A stretch of DNA of 64,000 nt from Paenibacillus stellifer (GTDB lineage: Bacteria; Bacillota; Bacilli; Paenibacillales; Paenibacillaceae): positions 1,146,501-1,210,500 of the forward strand of contig NZ_CP009286.1 in NCBI RefSeq assembly GCF_000758685.1, read 5' to 3'. Below the pieces are notes generated by a model that saw only the letters and a list, made by a program, of their open reading frames with translations, was not told the origin of the DNA and did not search any database. Positions 61,285 to 64,000 of this stretch are shown here, one piece after another (position 1 is the stretch's first letter; every line of letters begins with the position of its first letter). Both the position numbers and the translations under genes were made by a program.

Positions 61285-62736
61285 ATGATACGGCAACAAC
61301 AAACTTTAATCCTGAGTCCTTACGCGGCATTGTATGACATCGTTGTACCAAAGGACAATATGCTTCGTCAAATTAACGATTTGGTGGACTTCACTTTCAT
61401 ATACGAGGAACTCGAAAAGAAATACTGCTTGGACAATGGACGCAACGCCATTGACCCTATTCGCATGTTTAAATACTTGCTTCTGAAGGCAATCTTTGAA
61501 TTGTCTGACGTAGATATTGTTGAGCGTTCAAAGTACGACCTCTCGTTCAAATTTTTTCTTGGCATGGCACCAGAAGACTCGGTAATCGACCCCAGTTCTC
61601 TGACGAAATTCCGTAAACTGCGGTTGAAAGACATGAATCTCTTGGACATGCTCATTGGTAAGACCGTAGAACTTGCCATCGAGCAGAATATCCTGAAGAG
61701 CAACTCCATCATCGTCGACGCAACGCATACGAAAGCACGCTACAACCAAAAAACGCCCCAAGAAATTTTGCAAGACCGTGCACGTAAATTACGAAAAGCC
61801 GTGTATACCATGGATGAATCGGCCAAGGCCAAGATGCCGGCAAAGAATACGACGAGCGAACTCGAGGATGAACTTACATACTGCCAAAAACTCGTCCACT
61901 TCATCGAAAACGAGAGCGGCATTGCACAGGTGCCCAAAATTCTGGAGCCGCTCAACCTGCTAAAAGAAACGGTTGCGGATGATGTTGAGCAGCTTCGTTT
62001 GGCGGCAGATCCGGATGCGCGCGTGGGACATAAGAGTGCAGATTCCGCGTTTTTTGGATACAAAACTCATCTTGCGATGACCGAAGAACGGATCATTACA
62101 GCGGCTGTAATTACAACAGGCGAACAGAATGACGGCAAGCAATTGCAGACGCTCATCGAAAAGAGCGTAGCGGCTGGCATGCAGGTCAAAACGGTGATTG
62201 GGGATACAGCCTATTCAGAAAAAGGAAATATTGCTTACACGAAAACAAATGAAATTGAACTGGTTTCCAAACTAAATCCGCTCATTACGCAGGGCGCGCG
62301 AAAGAAAGAAGACGAATTTTTGTTCAACAAAGATGCAGGCATGTACGTATGTCCAGCTGGACACATGGCCATTCGGAAGGCTCGGCAAGGCAAGAAGGGC
62401 GAGGGCCAAAACCAGCAGACTACCTATTATTTTGATGTGGATCAATGCAAGCGTTGCCCGCTTAGGGAAGGCTGCTACAAAGAAGGAGCCAAGAGCAAGA
62501 CCTACTCCGTAACGATTAAATCTGAAGAGCACACGGAGCAGATGGCGTTCCAGGAAACGGAGTATTTTAAGACAAAAGCGAAGGAACGTTACAAAATTGA
62601 AGCGAAGAACAGTGAGCTTAAACATGGACACGGGTATGATGTAGCGATATCCTCGGGTCTGCTTGGCATGCAGTTACAAGGTGCGATGGCCATATTTGCT
62701 GTAAACCTAAAACGAATATTAAAGATAGCAGAGTAA
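61285..62736 (+). CDS. IS1182-family transposase
   Basis: A 483-residue DDE transposase. Candidate catalytic residues are D145 in IIVDATHTKARYN, D307 in VIGDTAYSEKGN, and E439 or E444 in the EAKNSELKHGHG stretch. A zinc-ribbon-like insert (CPAG, CKRCPLREGCY) precedes the last motif, as usual for this group. The frame is intact and base composition is lower in GC than its neighbours, in keeping with mobility. ATG 61285 is preferred; GTG 61279 is in frame. Confidence 0.95.
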   Translation: MIRQQQTLILSPYAALYDIVVPKDNMLRQINDLVDFTFIYEELEKKYCLDNGRNAIDPIRMFKYLLLKAIFELSDVDIVERSKYDLSFKFFLGMAPEDSVIDPSSLTKFRKLRLKDMNLLDMLIGKTVELAIEQNILKSNSIIVDATHTKARYNQKTPQEILQDRARKLRKAVYTMDESAKAKMPAKNTTSELEDELTYCQKLVHFIENESGIAQVPKILEPLNLLKETVADDVEQLRLAADPDARVGHKSADSAFFGYKTHLAMTEERIITAAVITTGEQNDGKQLQTLIEKSVAAGMQVKTVIGDTAYSEKGNIAYTKTNEIELVSKLNPLITQGARKKEDEFLFNKDAGMYVCPAGHMAIRKARQGKKGEGQNQQTTYYFDVDQCKRCPLREGCYKEGAKSKTYSVTIKSEEHTEQMAFQETEYFKTKAKERYKIEAKNSELKHGHGYDVAISSGLLGMQLQGAMAIFAVNLKRILKIAE

Positions 62737-62762
62737 GGATAAGGAGCAATACGCCCCTAAAA

Positions 62763-62803
62763 AGAAGACACCCTCCCCCATATACTGGGAATGGATGTCT
62801 TTT
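62763..62803 (+). terminator. Terminator of the transposase gene
   Basis: AAGACA and TGTCTT frame a hairpin with CCC/GGG pairing inside, followed by Ts, 27 bases after the stop codon. Confidence 0.8.
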
Positions 62804-62857
62804 TTACGTATTCACTTCTCACCAAGATTGAAAAACTGTAAGTTCTTCAGCGGCCTC

Positions 62858-62880
62858 TTGTATCGGGGGTTCTTTTTTTC
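62858..62880 (+). terminator. Right target duplication and right half of the split terminator
   Basis: TTGTATCG (62858-62865) is followed by GGGGTTCTTTTTTT, the 3' arm and T run that pair with AAGAACCC left of the IS. Confidence 0.8.
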
Positions 62881-62986
62881 ATTGCTAAAGAGAGGAAATC
62901 CGGAAATGCTACAGAACAGATTGTCGCGGAGCCGGGAATTTCAGGGTAAATAGAGAGAAGAACAGGAAAGGGTGTGAACCTGGCCA

Positions 62987-64000
62987 ATGACCCATCTAGC
63001 CGATTCCGTTATTATGCTGCTTGCCGCACTGCTGCTGATCGGGGTGCTGTCCACCAAGTTCTCCTCGCGCTTCGGCATGCCTTCGCTGGTATTGTTTATC
63101 GCCGCCGGAATGATCCTGAGCCGTTTCATCTATTACGACAATGTGGCTCTCACGCAGCTTGCCGGCATCTTTGCTCTTGTCATCATTTTGTTTGAAGGAG
63201 GCATGCAGACAAGCTTTAAGGACATCAAGCCGGTGATCGGCCCTTCGCTGGTCTTGTCCACCCTGGGCGTTCTTGTGACGACGGGAGTAGTCGGCTTAGC
63301 GGCGACCTATATTCTCGGCGTCTCCTGGGAGGAGGGGCTGCTGTTCGGCGCGATTGTGGGATCAACGGATGCGGCTGCGGTATTCTCGGTCCTGGGGGGC
63401 AAAAATATCGATAAGCGTCTGACTTCGACGCTGGAGGCGGAGTCGGGCAGCAACGATCCGATGGCGGTGTTTCTTACCGTATCCCTGATCGAGTGGATTG
63501 AATCCCCGGAGACGGGCATTTGGAGTCTTATGCTGTCCTTCGTCTGGGAAATGGCAGTCGGACTGCTCGTGGGTCTCCTGGTGGGGAGGATCGCTGTTTA
63601 TTTGATCAATAAAATCAACCTGGACTCCACCGGGCTGTATCCCGTCATGACCGTCGGGTTCGCTGTCCTAACTTATGGCTCTGCCGCCCTGCTCCACAGC
63701 AGCGGGCTGCTGGCTGTTTATGTGATGGGGCTTGTGCTCGGCAACTCCGAAATCGTCTATCACCGGACGATCATGAATTTCAACCACGGCTTTGCCTGGA
63801 TGATGCAGATCTTCATGTTTATTCTGCTCGGTCTGCTGGTCTTCCCGCAGGAGCTGACGCATATCGCCTTTCAGGGCCTGCTTCTGTCCGTCATTTTGAT
63901 GATCGCGGCCCGGCCGGTAGCGGTGTTCCTGTCCCTGCTGTTCTTCAAGTTTACCGGCGCGGAGAAGACGCTGATCGCGTGGGCGGGACTGCGTGGCGCG
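62987..64000 (+). CDS. Monovalent cation/proton antiporter, CPA1/CvrA-like (3' partial)
   Basis: The frame is open to the window end; 338 codons are visible. At least nine hydrophobic helices occur. FGAIVGSTDAAAVFSVLGG and ESGSNDPMAVFLT match the CPA1 ion-binding region, where the Asp residues of STDAAAV and SNDP carry cation and proton. It resembles the potassium/proton antiporter CvrA, in which case a TrkA-type domain should follow beyond the window. The ATG at 62987 is the first possible start after an in-frame stop; AGGAAAGG lies somewhat far upstream. Confidence 0.9.
   Translation, partial: MTHLADSVIMLLAALLLIGVLSTKFSSRFGMPSLVLFIAAGMILSRFIYYDNVALTQLAGIFALVIILFEGGMQTSFKDIKPVIGPSLVLSTLGVLVTTGVVGLAATYILGVSWEEGLLFGAIVGSTDAAAVFSVLGGKNIDKRLTSTLEAESGSNDPMAVFLTVSLIEWIESPETGIWSLMLSFVWEMAVGLLVGLLVGRIAVYLINKINLDSTGLYPVMTVGFAVLTYGSAALLHSSGLLAVYVMGLVLGNSEIVYHRTIMNFNHGFAWMMQIFMFILLGLLVFPQELTHIAFQGLLLSVILMIAARPVAVFLSLLFFKFTGAEKTLIAWAGLRGA

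Larger units (their letters stand above)
61172..62857 (+). mobile_element. IS1182-family insertion sequence (about 1.69 kb)
   Basis: Terminal inverted repeats GAGGCCACTGAAAAAGT (left, 61172) and GAGGCCGCTGAAGAACT (right, read inward from 62857) match at 14 of 17 positions. The element is flanked by an 8-base direct repeat TTGTATCG (61164-61171 and 62858-62865). One intact transposase gene fills it. Hairpins with T runs near both ends (about 61203-61247 and 62763-62803) shield it from outside transcription. The element seems complete and fairly young. Confidence 0.93.

Overview
The window looks like chromosomal DNA of a spore-forming, moderately GC-rich Bacillota bacterium, most likely Paenibacillus or a close relative. 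The evidence is an SLH-domain surface protein, an aa3-600-type quinol oxidase operon, AGGAGG-like ribosome binding sites with GTG and TTG starts, a FapR-type operator, a YtrA-type regulator, a small gene with a sigma-G-like promoter, and a kinase resembling sporulation kinases. Species was not determined.

Layout. 1-1938: tail of an unrecognised membrane-anchored protein. 2168-9187: a cobalamin (B12) riboswitch followed by a five-gene apparent operon: an S-layer-anchored protein built like eukaryotic intrinsic factor/transcobalamin (alpha-barrel, DUF4430, SLH repeats), a lipoprotein with a second DUF4430 domain, and an ECF transporter (EcfT, fused EcfA-EcfA', CbrT-like S component). This reads as a complete B12 capture-and-import system of a Gram-positive cell surface and is the strongest candidate for an under-described system. 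9385-12866: chemoreceptor, FabH behind a FapR operator, GNAT acetyltransferase. 12934-17129 (minus): a small, possibly forespore-expressed protein and qoxABCD. 17555-25001: polysaccharide deacetylase, a TetR/MFS divergon with three operators, a heptamer repeat array, and a YtrA-ABC transporter operon. 25067-32677: ordinary metabolic and redox genes (MUG-type glycosylase, YjjG, ring-cleaving dioxygenase, PpaC, Rrf2 regulator, nitroreductase, pirin, leucine dehydrogenase). 32817-34661 (minus): cyclophilin lipoprotein and two small acidic proteins. 34935-39449: a sporulation-type histidine kinase, a 47-aa ORF, and a DegS/NarL-like two-component pair.

39758-61114 is an exopolysaccharide locus: Wzz-like protein, CpsD-like ATPase, GalU, priming sugar transferase, five further glycosyltransferases, two Wzy/ligase-like membrane proteins, UDP-glucose dehydrogenase and ManC. 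Precursor genes point to a polymer containing glucose, glucuronate and mannose. It is followed by a cyclic-di-GMP-I riboswitch and three secreted glycoside-hydrolase-like proteins: two GH26 mannanase-like enzymes with PA14 domains, and one clan-A-like enzyme with a discoidin domain. This suggests c-di-GMP-controlled remodelling of a mannose-containing matrix. The terminator that closed this unit has been split by an IS1182-family element (61172-62857) with an 8-bp target duplication. The window ends inside a cation/proton antiporter gene.

All functional calls rest on reading motifs and gene order by eye. No database search was run.
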